17,214 nucleotides of DNA from Lachnospiraceae bacterium UBA7729. Lineage in GTDB: Bacteria; Bacillota; Clostridia; Lachnospirales; Lachnospiraceae. The notes under the pieces are model-generated. The model saw only the letters and a program-made list of their open reading frames with translations. It was not told the DNA's origin and did no database searches. Positions 5,240 through 13,610 of this stretch are shown piece after piece. Each line of letters opens with the position of its first letter. Positions within the stretch are counted from its first letter, which is position 1. The translations under genes were made by a program, and so were the position numbers. The stretch lies in NCBI GenBank assembly GCA_002482005.1, contig DLFD01000036.1, forward strand, positions 1 to 17,214, in the 5' to 3' direction.

Positions 5240-6745
5240 ATGCCACATTATCTTTATGATGAACTCGCCGGATACTGCAGGTCAGATGCGTATCCGTTTC
5301 ATATGCCAGGGCACAAGAGAAGGCTCGGGAGCTTCCAGGATCCATTCTCATTCGATATCACAGAGATCGACGGATTTGACAATCTGCACCACGCGGAAGG
5401 CCTCATACTTGAGGCAGAACAAAGAGCGGCAAGGCTCTACGGTGCAGAGGAGACACATTTTCTGGTGAATGGCAGCACTGCCGGGATCCTGAGTGCGATC
5501 GGGGCTGTCGCAAAGAGGGGCGGCCGTATCCTGATGGCAAGAAACAGCCACAAAGCGGCTTATCATGCCGTGGAGGCGGACAGCCTGCATGTCAGCTATC
5601 TGGTCCCGGCAGAGGGAAAGCAGGGCGGCGAGAACGGCGGGCCGATCCGCCCGGAGGATGTGGAGAAGGCTCTTGTGGAAGATGAGCTTCTTCACGCCGG
5701 AGACGGCACACGTTTCCAGGCAGTCTATATCACATCGCCGACCTACGATGGCGTCACGTCTGACGTCCGCGGGATCGCGGACATCGCCCACAGATTCGAC
5801 GTCCCGCTGATCGTGGATGAAGCGCATGGGGCACATTTCGGAATGTATGAGATCTTTCCGGATTCTTCGGTACATCTTGGAGCAGACCTGGTCATCCACA
5901 GTGTGCACAAGACGCTTCCATCCATGACGCAGACGGCGCTGATCCATGTGCAGGGAGACCTTGTCAGCAGAAGAAGGCTGAAAGAGATGCTGGATATCTT
6001 TCAGACCAGCAGTCCGAGCTATGTCCTGATGGCATCGATTGATAACTGCATCCGGATCGTGGAAGAGCAGGGAACGGAGCTGTTTGAGAAGCTTGCACGG
6101 AATCTGGGCTGGTTCTATGGATCGCTGAGGGATCTCAGGAGGATCGGCTGCATCCGGACGGATGATCCGTCAAAGATCCTGCTGAGACCGGATCCCTCCG
6201 CCATGACAGCGGGAGAACTCTACAGACGGCTCAGGGAGAAGTACCATCTCCAGCCGGAGATGCTGTCAAGGACCTATGTTCTGATGCTGAGCTCCGTGGG
6301 CGACGACGAGGAAGGGTTCCGCAGGCTCAGCCGGGCACTCCATGAGATCGATGAGGAGCTTACAGAAGCGGAAGAAGGAAGGGCACATCCGCAGGAAGCC
6401 TTCTTCGGAAAGAAGGACGGTGCGCCATGTGACATGCCGGCGGCAATGACCGGGGCTGATAAAACTGCGCCTTCAGGCGGGCAGCGGATGCCCCTTCCGG
6501 AGGCGGTCATGCCGATCGGGGAAGCACGGGATGCATCGCAGGTGAAGCTGCCGTTTGAACAGTCGGCAGGCAGAGTCTCGGGAGAGTATCTCTATCTGTA
6601 TCCGCCGGGGATCCCGCTGATCACTCCGGGAGAGCGGATCACGGCAAGGCTGATCGGTCAGGTCAGGAAACTGATGGCGGACGGGTATGCCCTGGAAGGG
6701 GCGGAAGACCATCAGCTGAAGAGTATCTGGTGCGTATCGGACTGA
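5240..6745 (+). CDS. PLP-dependent Orn/Lys/Arg decarboxylase family protein (YaaO-like), 501 aa
   Basis: Fold-type I PLP enzyme of the basic amino-acid decarboxylase family. It starts at ATG 5240 after GGGGGAG (5231-5236); a TTG at 5201 would extend it by 13 residues but overlaps the likely promoter. Visible motifs: YPFHMPGHKR near the N-terminus, ITEIDGFDNLHHAEG, VNGSTAG for cofactor phosphate binding, IVDEAHGAHFG with D193 and H196, and the PLP lysine K224 in SVHKTLPSMTQTA. The C-terminal domain ends with LYLYPPGIPLITPGERI. Between the main fold and this C-terminal piece is a low-complexity insertion of about 60 residues (roughly 375-435). Substrate (Arg, Lys or Orn) cannot be read from the sequence. 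It is followed after 12 bases by the kinase-like gene, as in the yaaO-tmk neighbourhood of Bacillus. Confidence 0.9.
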   Translation: MPHYLYDELAGYCRSDAYPFHMPGHKRRLGSFQDPFSFDITEIDGFDNLHHAEGLILEAEQRAARLYGAEETHFLVNGSTAGILSAIGAVAKRGGRILMARNSHKAAYHAVEADSLHVSYLVPAEGKQGGENGGPIRPEDVEKALVEDELLHAGDGTRFQAVYITSPTYDGVTSDVRGIADIAHRFDVPLIVDEAHGAHFGMYEIFPDSSVHLGADLVIHSVHKTLPSMTQTALIHVQGDLVSRRRLKEMLDIFQTSSPSYVLMASIDNCIRIVEEQGTELFEKLARNLGWFYGSLRDLRRIGCIRTDDPSKILLRPDPSAMTAGELYRRLREKYHLQPEMLSRTYVLMLSSVGDDEEGFRRLSRALHEIDEELTEAEEGRAHPQEAFFGKKDGAPCDMPAAMTGADKTAPSGGQRMPLPEAVMPIGEARDASQVKLPFEQSAGRVSGEYLYLYPPGIPLITPGERITARLIGQVRKLMADGYALEGAEDHQLKSIWCVSD

Positions 6746-6757
6746 AAGGAGCTTAAG

Positions 6758-7354
6758 ATGAGACATCTGTTCTATCTGATCGGGAAGAGCGCATCAGGGA
6801 AAGACACGATCTATGAGGAGCTGCTGAAGAATAGCAGTCTGGGCCTGGTCTCCCTTGTACCCTATACGACAAGGCCGATCCGCGAGGGCGAGATGGAGGG
6901 AAATGAATATCACTTTACGGATCGTGATGGCTTTCAGAAGCTTCAGCGCTCAGGAAAGGTGATCGAAGCCAGAACCTATGACACCATCTTCGGGCCATGG
7001 ACCTATTTCACAGTCGATGACGGGACGCTTGCGGATGAAGAGGCCGGGAGCGATATCCTCGGGATCGGGACGCTGGAATCTTACCGGCAGATCAGGGACC
7101 ACTATGGGAAAGAACGGGTGATTCCGCTCTATATCGAGGTCGATGACGGCATCCGGCTGCAGCGCGCCTTACGGCGTGAGAGAAAGCCGGGAAACCACAG
7201 GTATGAGGAGATGTGCAGGCGCTTCCTTGCAGACCAGAAGGATTTTTCGGAGGAAAAGCTTTCGGAAGCCGGGATCAGGAAGCGCTTCTGCAACGACGGG
7301 GAGCTGGAGGACTGTCTGTCGGAGATCGAAGGATACATCCGGAGCTTCGCGTGA
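6758..7354 (+). CDS. Guanylate-kinase-like P-loop protein, 198 aa
   Basis: Nucleoside-monophosphate kinase of the guanylate kinase superfamily. The P-loop is GKSASGKDT (residues 9-17), with Asp16 where GK[S/T] is usual. VPYTTRPIREGEMEGNEYHF matches the GMP-binding TTRxPRxGE...Y segment. The usual GxYGT element of guanylate kinase is replaced by YDTIFGPWTYFT, so substrate preference may differ. AAAGGAG (6745-6751) precedes ATG 6758 at 6-nt spacing and overlaps the end of the decarboxylase gene, which suggests co-transcription. In Bacillus this place in the neighbourhood is held by tmk; a guanylate-kinase-like protein here is a second copy relative to the canonical gmk expected elsewhere in the genome. 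Confidence 0.85.
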   Translation: MRHLFYLIGKSASGKDTIYEELLKNSSLGLVSLVPYTTRPIREGEMEGNEYHFTDRDGFQKLQRSGKVIEARTYDTIFGPWTYFTVDDGTLADEEAGSDILGIGTLESYRQIRDHYGKERVIPLYIEVDDGIRLQRALRRERKPGNHRYEEMCRRFLADQKDFSEEKLSEAGIRKRFCNDGELEDCLSEIEGYIRSFA

Positions 7355-7383
7355 TTGTATTGTTCGGCTGATTTCGATATAAT
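7355..7383 (+). promoter_or_regulatory. Promoter upstream of holB
   Basis: TTGTAT (7355-7360), 17-bp spacer, perfect TATAAT (7378-7383), placed immediately after the stop codon of the kinase-like gene. It would drive holB, ricT and the methyltransferases independently of upstream genes. Confidence 0.75.
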
Positions 7384-7439
7384 AATTAGGATAATCAGAT
7401 ACTATGCGTCAGCGCAGGAACATCACACGGGGAGGAAAT

Positions 7440-8486
7440 ATGCCGGGTTTTCGCGATATTGTAGGACATGAAAGCACGATCGGACATCTGAAGACTGCGA
7501 TCGCTTCCGGGCATGTCAGCCATGCATATCTGCTGGTTGGCGATAAGGGCATGGGAAAGAGAACTCTTGCAGAGGCATATGCCGAAGCTCTTCAGTGCGA
7601 GACTCTCCGGGAGGAGCTTGATGCGGGAAGTCTCCCGCCGGCTGCGATCGATTCCTGCGGGGAATGCAGAAGCTGCAGGCAGGCGGAGACCGGCAACCAG
7701 CCGGATATCATCGTCTGGAACTATCAGAAGGAGTCTTCGATCTCCGTGGATGATGTCCGGGACCTTGTAAGCGATATCCAGATAAAGCCTTATGCTTCCC
7801 GTTATAAGATCTATATTCTTCCGGATACCCAGAAGATGACGAAAGAGGCGCAGAATGCTCTTCTGAAGACACTTGAGGAACCTCCGGAATATGCGGTCCT
7901 GCTCCTTCTCACGATCAGCCAGGATGCGATGCTCGAGACGATCCGGTCCAGATGCATCGTACTTCCGCTCAGGCCGGTGAAGCCGGACATGGTGAAGCAG
8001 TATCTGATGGAGAAGCACGGAGTCCCGGATTATCAGGCAGAGATCGGAGCCGCATTTGCCCAGGGCAATATCGGGAAAGCGGCGGCGCTGGTGACTTCGG
8101 AAGACTTCTATGATCGCCTCAGGGAGACGGTCCGGATCCTTGAGAACGTCAGGGCATGGAAGGTATCGGACATCATCAGTATGATCCGTTCCATGGATGA
8201 TGACAGGGAAAAAAACAAGGACAAGGCCAGGGAATCCGTGAATGACATGCTTGATCTGTTCACCATCTGGTACCGGGATGTGCTGTACTTCAAGGCGACA
8301 TCGGACCCGGACGGGATCATCTTCAGAGAGCAGATCGTGAAGATCCGTGAAGCAGCCAGCCGGAGTTCCTATGACGGGATCCAGACGATCCTGGACGCAG
8401 TGAAGACGGCCAAGGTCCGTCTGCGCGCCAACGTGAATTTTGATCTTACGATGGAGCTTCTTCTTCTGACGATGCAGGAAAACTGA
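7440..8486 (+). CDS. holB: DNA polymerase III delta' subunit (clamp loader), 348 aa
   Basis: AAA+ subunit of the clamp loader that places the beta sliding clamp on primed DNA. MPGFRDIVGHE begins the fold. The phosphate loop is GDKGMGKRT (34-42), a degenerate Walker A with Arg41 after the lysine; delta' subunits are commonly not ATPases. Zinc cysteines are C53, C73, C76 and C79 (SCGECRSCRQ). KEAQNALLKTLEEPPE and the SRC motif (TIRSRCIVL) follow, and a helical C-terminal collar domain ends the protein. DnaX (gamma/tau) was excluded because of the short C-terminus and the neighbourhood. The start ATG 7440 follows GGGGAGG; an in-frame ATG at 7404 lacks a ribosome site. The next gene is ricT, as in Bacillus (holB-yaaT). 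Confidence 0.92.
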   Translation: MPGFRDIVGHESTIGHLKTAIASGHVSHAYLLVGDKGMGKRTLAEAYAEALQCETLREELDAGSLPPAAIDSCGECRSCRQAETGNQPDIIVWNYQKESSISVDDVRDLVSDIQIKPYASRYKIYILPDTQKMTKEAQNALLKTLEEPPEYAVLLLLTISQDAMLETIRSRCIVLPLRPVKPDMVKQYLMEKHGVPDYQAEIGAAFAQGNIGKAAALVTSEDFYDRLRETVRILENVRAWKVSDIISMIRSMDDDREKNKDKARESVNDMLDLFTIWYRDVLYFKATSDPDGIIFREQIVKIREAASRSSYDGIQTILDAVKTAKVRLRANVNFDLTMELLLLTMQEN

Positions 8487-8549
8487 GCGGAAGGGAAGGA
8501 CTCGGCGAGAAGCAGCCGCAAGGGAGGCTGCGGTACAGAAAGGATATAC

Positions 8550-10853
8550 ATGGTTAATATCATAGGCGTGAGATTCCGAAGCGCCGGAAAAGTATACTAT
8601 TTTGATGTGAAGGAGTTTGAGCTCCGGATCGGAGACCACGTGGTCGTGGAGACCGCGAGAGGGCCGGAGTACGGCATCGTGGCTACAAGAGCCAGGAATG
8701 TCTCCGATGATATGGTCGCGCAGCCGCTTCGCTCCGTCATCCGCGTCGCTACGGAGGACGATGAGGCAAAGAGAGTCGAGCTGGCGGTCAAGGAGAAGGA
8801 AGCCCTCCGCATCTGCAGGGAGAAGATCCAAAAGCACAGCCTTGAGATGAAGCTGGTCGATGCGGAATATGCGTTTGACGAGAACAGGATCCTGTTTTAC
8901 TTCACGGCCGATGGCAGGATCGATTTCCGCGATCTGGTCAAGGACCTGGCTTCCGTGTTTCACACACGTATCGAGCTGCGTCAGATCGGTGTCCGCGATG
9001 AGACAAGGATGCTGGGCGGACTCGGGATCTGCGGACGTGAGCTCTGCTGTGCTACTTACCTGAATGACTTTGCTCCGGTGTCTATCAAGATGGCCAAGGA
9101 GCAGAATCTGTCTCTGAACCCGGGAAAGATCTCCGGAATCTGCGGACGTCTGATGTGCTGCCTGAAGAATGAGGAGGAGACCTACGAATTCCTGAACCAG
9201 AAGATGCCGAAGATCGGTTCGGCGGCGACGACTGCCGACGGCCGCACGGGCAGGGTCATCGAGCTGAATGTACTGCGTCAGCGTGTCCGCGTTCTCTTTG
9301 AGGAAGGGGACAGCAAGGAAGCTGAGACTTACGATGTAGACGAACTCACATTTACCCCGAGAAAGCGCAGGGATGAGAATGACCAGCAGCGCCAGGGCAA
9401 GGGTGACAGGCAGGGAGACCAGCGCCAGAATAAGGACGAGAAGGGAGACCGCCGTCAGGGGAAACAGGGCGGAAAGTCTTCCAGGGGCCAGGCTGCGCCG
9501 GCGGAAAGCGCCCAGGCTTCTCAGACAAAGTCGGCGGAGGGACCGGCAGCCGATCCGGTACCGGTCAGCCCTGCAGCTGCTCCTTGTGCGGGAACAGTGG
9601 ATGCAGGTATAGCCGCGGAAGGAAAAGCCGCAGAGAGTGCAGCAGCAGAAGGTGCGGTGATCGCTGCAGGAGCAGCCGCGGCAGGAAAAGCTGCAGCAAG
9701 TGCAGCAGCAGAAGGTGCGGTGATCGCCGCAGGAGCAGCCGCGGCAGGAGCAGCTGCAGCAGGAGCGGCTCCTGAGCCGGTTTCATCCACGGCCGCGGAG
9801 AACGTGACTTCCGAGGTCTGCATGCAGGTTACGGAACAGGCAGCCGGGATATCGGCCGCAGAAGAGAAGACGGAGACGGCAGCGGAAACGACCGGGGAGG
9901 TCCGTGTGGATGTGGCTTCTCAGGCAGGAACGGCAGTACCTGCGGAGGCAGCCGGAGAAGGATCTTCGAAAAACGAGGATGCCGGCGCCGCGGTAAGGGA
10001 AGATTCCCTTCCGGAGGAAGACGGCCAGGGCGGACAGAGAAGACGTCCGCGCCGCAGAAGAAAAGTAAATCGTCCTGACGGGCAGGGCTTTGCCAATGCG
10101 GAAGGAATGCAGGAGAAAGGAACTGCAGGGTCGGACGAAAGAGCTGTCAATGCAGCAGGACCCGGCAGCGAAGGCAGCGGACGCCGTGAGAATGTCCGCC
10201 GCGAGGCAGGCAGACCGGATGGAAGACCGAATGGCAGACCAGATGAAAGGCCAGATGGCAGACCAGATGAAAGGCCAGATGGCAGACCGGATGGAAGGCC
10301 AGATGGCAGACCGGATGGAAGACAGAGACCTCGCAGACAGGACCGGTTCAGACAGCAGCGTCCTGACGGGGAAAGAAGCGAACGCGACAATCGTGACAGA
10401 AGACCGGAGAACCGGGGGGACCAGATGAAGGGAGACCCGGCCAGACCCGACCAGACCCGGGGGGACCAGGCAAGGGGCGACCGCACGCCAAACAGTCAGG
10501 GCAGAAGCCGTGACTATGGCGGACGTCCGAGAGGGGACGGAAGACCCGAAAGAAGGAATCAGGAAGAGACTTCGCAGCGCCAGGAGAGGAGAAACCAGCC
10601 CGGACAGGGAAGGCGCCGGCCGTATGCGGAGGGCGAGAAGCGGGGAGAGCGCAGAGAACGCCCGGAGCGCTTTGAACGCCGTGAGCGCGGCGGGCAGGCA
10701 GGCCGTCCGGGACGAGGGGAACGTCCGCAGAGGCCGGAGCAGCAGGAGCGCAGAGAAAGACCGGAACGGGCTGTGAGACCGCAGAGGGCGGAGAATACCG
10801 AATTCTCCGGCCAGAAGTCGAATGAGATGGCAATCTATGCAAAGAAGTCATGA
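8550..10853 (+). CDS. ricT: RicT/YaaT (PSP1 domain) with a ~500-residue disordered tail, 767 aa
   Basis: The first ~268 residues are a standard PSP1-family protein (MVNIIGVRFRSAGKVYYFDV...). They include the paired cysteine motifs CGRELCC (C161, C166, C167) and CGRLMCC (C198, C203, C204). In B. subtilis YaaT/RicT acts with RicA and RicF in an Fe-S-carrying complex that works with RNase Y in mRNA maturation, and it affects competence, biofilm and sporulation. B. subtilis YaaT is about 275 aa; this protein adds ~495 residues. The tail has a Gln/Lys/Arg part, an Ala-rich part with two 21-residue repeats (358-399), RRPRRRRK, nine RPDG-type tetrapeptides (555-590), and a long Arg/Glu/Pro/Gly-rich end. 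RBS AAAGGA precedes ATG 8550. A small hairpin (GCAGCC/GGCTGC, 8512-8531) lies in the gap from holB. The stop overlaps the next coding frame. Confidence 0.92.
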   Translation: MVNIIGVRFRSAGKVYYFDVKEFELRIGDHVVVETARGPEYGIVATRARNVSDDMVAQPLRSVIRVATEDDEAKRVELAVKEKEALRICREKIQKHSLEMKLVDAEYAFDENRILFYFTADGRIDFRDLVKDLASVFHTRIELRQIGVRDETRMLGGLGICGRELCCATYLNDFAPVSIKMAKEQNLSLNPGKISGICGRLMCCLKNEEETYEFLNQKMPKIGSAATTADGRTGRVIELNVLRQRVRVLFEEGDSKEAETYDVDELTFTPRKRRDENDQQRQGKGDRQGDQRQNKDEKGDRRQGKQGGKSSRGQAAPAESAQASQTKSAEGPAADPVPVSPAAAPCAGTVDAGIAAEGKAAESAAAEGAVIAAGAAAAGKAAASAAAEGAVIAAGAAAAGAAAAGAAPEPVSSTAAENVTSEVCMQVTEQAAGISAAEEKTETAAETTGEVRVDVASQAGTAVPAEAAGEGSSKNEDAGAAVREDSLPEEDGQGGQRRRPRRRRKVNRPDGQGFANAEGMQEKGTAGSDERAVNAAGPGSEGSGRRENVRREAGRPDGRPNGRPDERPDGRPDERPDGRPDGRPDGRPDGRQRPRRQDRFRQQRPDGERSERDNRDRRPENRGDQMKGDPARPDQTRGDQARGDRTPNSQGRSRDYGGRPRGDGRPERRNQEETSQRQERRNQPGQGRRRPYAEGEKRGERRERPERFERRERGGQAGRPGRGERPQRPEQQERRERPERAVRPQRAENTEFSGQKSNEMAIYAKKS
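9621..9746 (+). repeat. 63-bp tandem repeat encoding an Ala-rich segment of RicT
   Basis: Two 63-bp units, 9621-9683 and 9684-9746, differ at a handful of positions, followed by a partial third copy (from 9747). Each encodes GKAA-x-SAAAEGAVIAAGAAAA. High nucleotide identity indicates recent duplication. Confidence 0.85.
10212..10319 (+). repeat. 12/24-bp tandem repeat encoding RPDG tetrapeptides in RicT
   Basis: Nine consecutive 12-bp units, each encoding R-P-D/N-G/E, partly organised as a 24-bp higher-order unit (AGACCAGATGAA + AGGCCAGATGGC). Units alternate AGA and AGG for Arg and CCG and CCA for Pro. Confidence 0.88.
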
Positions 10854-11739
10854 AGATAAGGAAAGCCGCCCGCAGGACGGCTTTCTGCTTTATCAGGGAG
10901 AGCGGCTGGATGATCTGCAGAGGAATGGAGCGAAGCTGATCCAGAATCCGGATCTGTTCTGCTTCGGGATGGATGCGGTCCTTTTGTCCGCTTACGCGGA
11001 AGCAAATGTGAAACCCGGAAGCCGTGTTCTGGACCTATGCAGCGGCAACGGTGTCATCCCGGTCCTGATGGACGCAAGATACCAGGACAGGATGAAGCAG
11101 AATAAACAGGAAGGCCGCGCAGAAGACAGAAGGCAGCCGGCCGGACCAGATGCACCGGATGCTAAAGGCTGCGGAAGGCAGCCGGCCGGACATGGAGCTT
11201 CTGCAGCACTTCCTGAGTTCCTCGGTATCGAGATCAATCCGGTCTGCGCCGATATGGCGGCAAGAAGCGCCGCCGGTAACGGGCAGTCTGAGCGGGTATA
11301 TTTCCGGAAGGGAGATCTCTGCGGGATAAGGGACCTGGTGAAGGCTGCTTCGTTCAGCCTTGTGACGGTCAACCCGCCCTACATGATCGGCGGGCATGGC
11401 CTGACAGGGGACAATGATGCCCTGACCTGTGCGAGGCATGAAGTGCTCTGCAGCCTGGACGATGTCTGTGCTGCAGCCGAGTACGCACTGATGCCCCAGG
11501 GCAGACTGTGCATGGTGCACAGACCATTTCGACTCGCGGATATCTTCCGGAGTCTGAACGCCCATCGTCTGGAGCCGAAACGGATGCGGCTGGTCCAGCC
11601 GATGGCCGGCAAGGAGCCGAACATGGTCCTGATCGAGGCGGTGAGAGGCGGAAGACCGAGACTTTCGGTGGAAACTCCGCTGATCATCTATGAGAAGCCA
11701 GGCGTCTACACGGAGGAAGTGCGGCAGCTGTATGGGTAA
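10822..11739 (+). CDS. yabB: tRNA1(Val) (adenine-N6)-methyltransferase family protein (YabB/TrmN6-like)
   Basis: SAM-dependent N6-adenine methyltransferase, cytosolic, expected to methylate a tRNA. The N-terminal DGFLLYQGERLDDL..NPDLFCFGMDAVLLSAYA matches the family. SAM motif I is LDLCSGNGVIPVL (D71 to L80) and the catalytic NPPY is at residues 184-187. Between motif I and the EINP strand is a ~45-residue insertion (RMKQNKQEGRAEDRRQ...) holding a repeated RQPAG, caused by a 17-bp direct repeat at 11130-11146 and 11175-11191. The start is uncertain: ATG 10822 (305 aa) or ATG 10837 (300 aa), both inside the end of ricT with weak ribosome sites, suggesting translational coupling. The order ricT-yabB-rsmI matches Bacillus with yabA and yazA absent. 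Confidence 0.85.
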   Translation: MRWQSMQRSHEDKESRPQDGFLLYQGERLDDLQRNGAKLIQNPDLFCFGMDAVLLSAYAEANVKPGSRVLDLCSGNGVIPVLMDARYQDRMKQNKQEGRAEDRRQPAGPDAPDAKGCGRQPAGHGASAALPEFLGIEINPVCADMAARSAAGNGQSERVYFRKGDLCGIRDLVKAASFSLVTVNPPYMIGGHGLTGDNDALTCARHEVLCSLDDVCAAAEYALMPQGRLCMVHRPFRLADIFRSLNAHRLEPKRMRLVQPMAGKEPNMVLIEAVRGGRPRLSVETPLIIYEKPGVYTEEVRQLYG

Positions 11740-11793
11740 GACAGGAATCTGCAGAAACAAAGCAGAAGACAGCCGGTTTATATGTGAGGATAT

Positions 11794-12678
11794 ATGACTA
11801 TGGCAGGTACTTTATATCTGGTGGCGACACCGATCGGCAATCTTGAGGATATGACGCCGAGGGCGGTCCGCATCCTGAATGAGGTGGATGTGATCGCGGC
11901 CGAGGATACGAGGGGCAGTATCAGGCTGCTGAATCACTTCGACATCCATACCCCGATGACAAGCTACCACGAATACAACAAGCTGAGCAAGGCACATGTC
12001 CTGGTCGACCGTCTGCTTCAGGGGGAGAATGTCGCCGTTATCACCGATGCCGGCACTCCGGGGATCTCGGATCCCGGGGAAGACCTGGTCCGGATGGCGC
12101 TTGCTGCCGGGATCACGGTGTCTCCGGTCCCCGGGGCATGCGCAGCTGTGAACGCGCTTGTCAGCTCTGGAAAACCGACAAGAAGATTCTGTTTTGAAGC
12201 ATTTCTGCCTATGGAAAGGAAAGAGCGGGCGGAGATCCTGAAGGAGCTGAAGACCGAGACAAGGACGATCGTCCTGTACGAGGCGCCGCATCGGCTGATC
12301 AGGACTTTGGGTGAACTCTACACTGCTCTGGGCGACCGGGAGATCACGCTCTGCCGGGAACTGACCAAGAAGCATGAGACGATCGAGGAGACCACGATCG
12401 GAATGGCGCTGAGGAAATTCGAGGCAAAAGTGTCCGGAGAAGGGGCCGAAGAGGTTTCCGCAGAAGCTCCGCGCGGAGAATACGTCCTCGTGATCGCAGG
12501 CCGCGACCGCAGAGAACTTCAGAGAGAGAAACAGGAAGCCATCACGGAAACTATGACCGTGGAGGAACATTTCCAGAACTATCTGGACCAGGGCATGGAC
12601 CGCAAGGAGGCTATGAAGGCAGTCGCCAGAGACCGAGGCATCAGCAAGCGGGATGTCTATCAGCAGCTCATGACGTAA
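11794..12678 (+). CDS. rsmI: 16S rRNA (cytidine1402-2'-O)-methyltransferase RsmI, 294 aa
   Basis: RsmI 2'-O-methylates C1402 in the decoding centre of the 30S subunit using SAM. Motifs are intact: LYLVATPIGNLEDMTPRA at the N-terminus, AAEDTR, then ITDAGTPGISDPG and VPGACAAVNALVSSG, FEAFLP, and LYEAPHR. The C-terminal small helical domain includes MDRKEAMKAVARDRGISKRDVYQ. Length is normal for the family. GAGGA at 11786-11790 is only 3 nt from ATG 11794 but 9 nt from the in-frame ATG 11800, so MAGTLYLV (292 aa) may be the true start. It follows the yabB-like gene by 54 bases and converges with the AraC-family gene, with only 6 bases between the stop codons and no terminator visible. Confidence 0.95.
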   Translation: MTMAGTLYLVATPIGNLEDMTPRAVRILNEVDVIAAEDTRGSIRLLNHFDIHTPMTSYHEYNKLSKAHVLVDRLLQGENVAVITDAGTPGISDPGEDLVRMALAAGITVSPVPGACAAVNALVSSGKPTRRFCFEAFLPMERKERAEILKELKTETRTIVLYEAPHRLIRTLGELYTALGDREITLCRELTKKHETIEETTIGMALRKFEAKVSGEGAEEVSAEAPRGEYVLVIAGRDRRELQREKQEAITETMTVEEHFQNYLDQGMDRKEAMKAVARDRGISKRDVYQQLMT

Positions 12679-12684
12679 TCTCTG

Positions 12685-13572
12685 TTACCTTCCGCCTTTC
12701 CGGTACTGCCTTGGGGTCATGCCGTACCTTGCCTTGAAGGACCGGTTGAAGTAGGACAGATTGGAAAAGCCGGCGTTCTGGCTGACTCCGAGGATGCTGT
12801 CGTCGGTCAGGGTCAGCATGCGGGCGGCCATGGACAGACGGTATCTGTCAAGCCATGTGATGAAGCTCGTTCCCATATTTTCCTTGAAGAATCTCATAAA
12901 GTGCGACTCGCTGTACCCGGCGAGGGCAGCCACATCTTTGATCGTGATCGGCTCCGAGTAGTGGTCTTCCACGTACTTGACGATGACTTTGATCTTATCC
13001 AGGCTGCCAGTGCGAAAGTGCCCGGGCGTACGCTCTGTTCTCGAGACGATGAGGTAGAAGAGACGGAGCAGGTTCCCGCGGACCGCGATCTGGTAGCCCT
13101 GGGGCTTCTGGCTGCAGAGCAGGTCCGTCTCCTCGATGATCATCCGGGCATTGTCATGCCAGCGCTCCTTCTTTGTAAAGTGAAGCGCTTCCGGTGAATA
13201 AGCTCCTTTCAGAAATGTGTCGATCATAGTACTTGTCATCTCCGGCTGACGTGCCAGCAGCAGGGAAGTGGAGAAGATGATATTCTCGTATTCCATTCTT
13301 GACGGATGCCCATCTTCCTTCTCGGGAAGGATCGCGTGAAGGTGCCCCGGCAGGACCAGCACAAAATCGCCTTCCCTGCAGCTGAGCTTCGTCATATCCA
13401 GGTAGATACGCCCGCATCCCTTCTTCACAACGATGATCTCCGCAGTATCGTGCCAGTGCAGAGGCACGGAGGGAAAGTCCTGCGGAATCGTACATGGAAA
13501 AGTATTGTAAGGAAAATCCGCGCTTGTGTGCTTTTTTGTCTCGTGAAATCCCTGATACTGCTCAATATTCAT
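12685..13572 (-). CDS. AraC-family transcriptional regulator with cupin sensor, 295 aa
   Basis: A DNA-binding regulator. The N-terminal cupin-like ligand domain (about 20-170) carries HWHDTAEIIVVKKGCGRIYLD and the EGDFVLVLPGHLHAI strand pair. The C-terminal double helix-turn-helix (about 190-293) has ITIKDVAALAGYSESHFMRFFKENMGTSF as first HTH and the family signature ending SQNAGFSNLSYFNRSFKARYGMTPRQYRK. The start ATG at 13572 is preceded by GGAGGGGG on the minus strand. It is divergent from glgP with a 274-base gap bearing an inverted repeat. AraC proteins of this architecture usually respond to a sugar or its derivative; control of glgP or of itself is an inference from position only. Confidence 0.92.
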   Translation of the reverse strand: MNIEQYQGFHETKKHTSADFPYNTFPCTIPQDFPSVPLHWHDTAEIIVVKKGCGRIYLDMTKLSCREGDFVLVLPGHLHAILPEKEDGHPSRMEYENIIFSTSLLLARQPEMTSTMIDTFLKGAYSPEALHFTKKERWHDNARMIIEETDLLCSQKPQGYQIAVRGNLLRLFYLIVSRTERTPGHFRTGSLDKIKVIVKYVEDHYSEPITIKDVAALAGYSESHFMRFFKENMGTSFITWLDRYRLSMAARMLTLTDDSILGVSQNAGFSNLSYFNRSFKARYGMTPRQYRKGGR

Positions 13573-13610
13573 GAAGCATCCCCCTCCGAAAGATATTTCG
13601 TGAACTTTCG

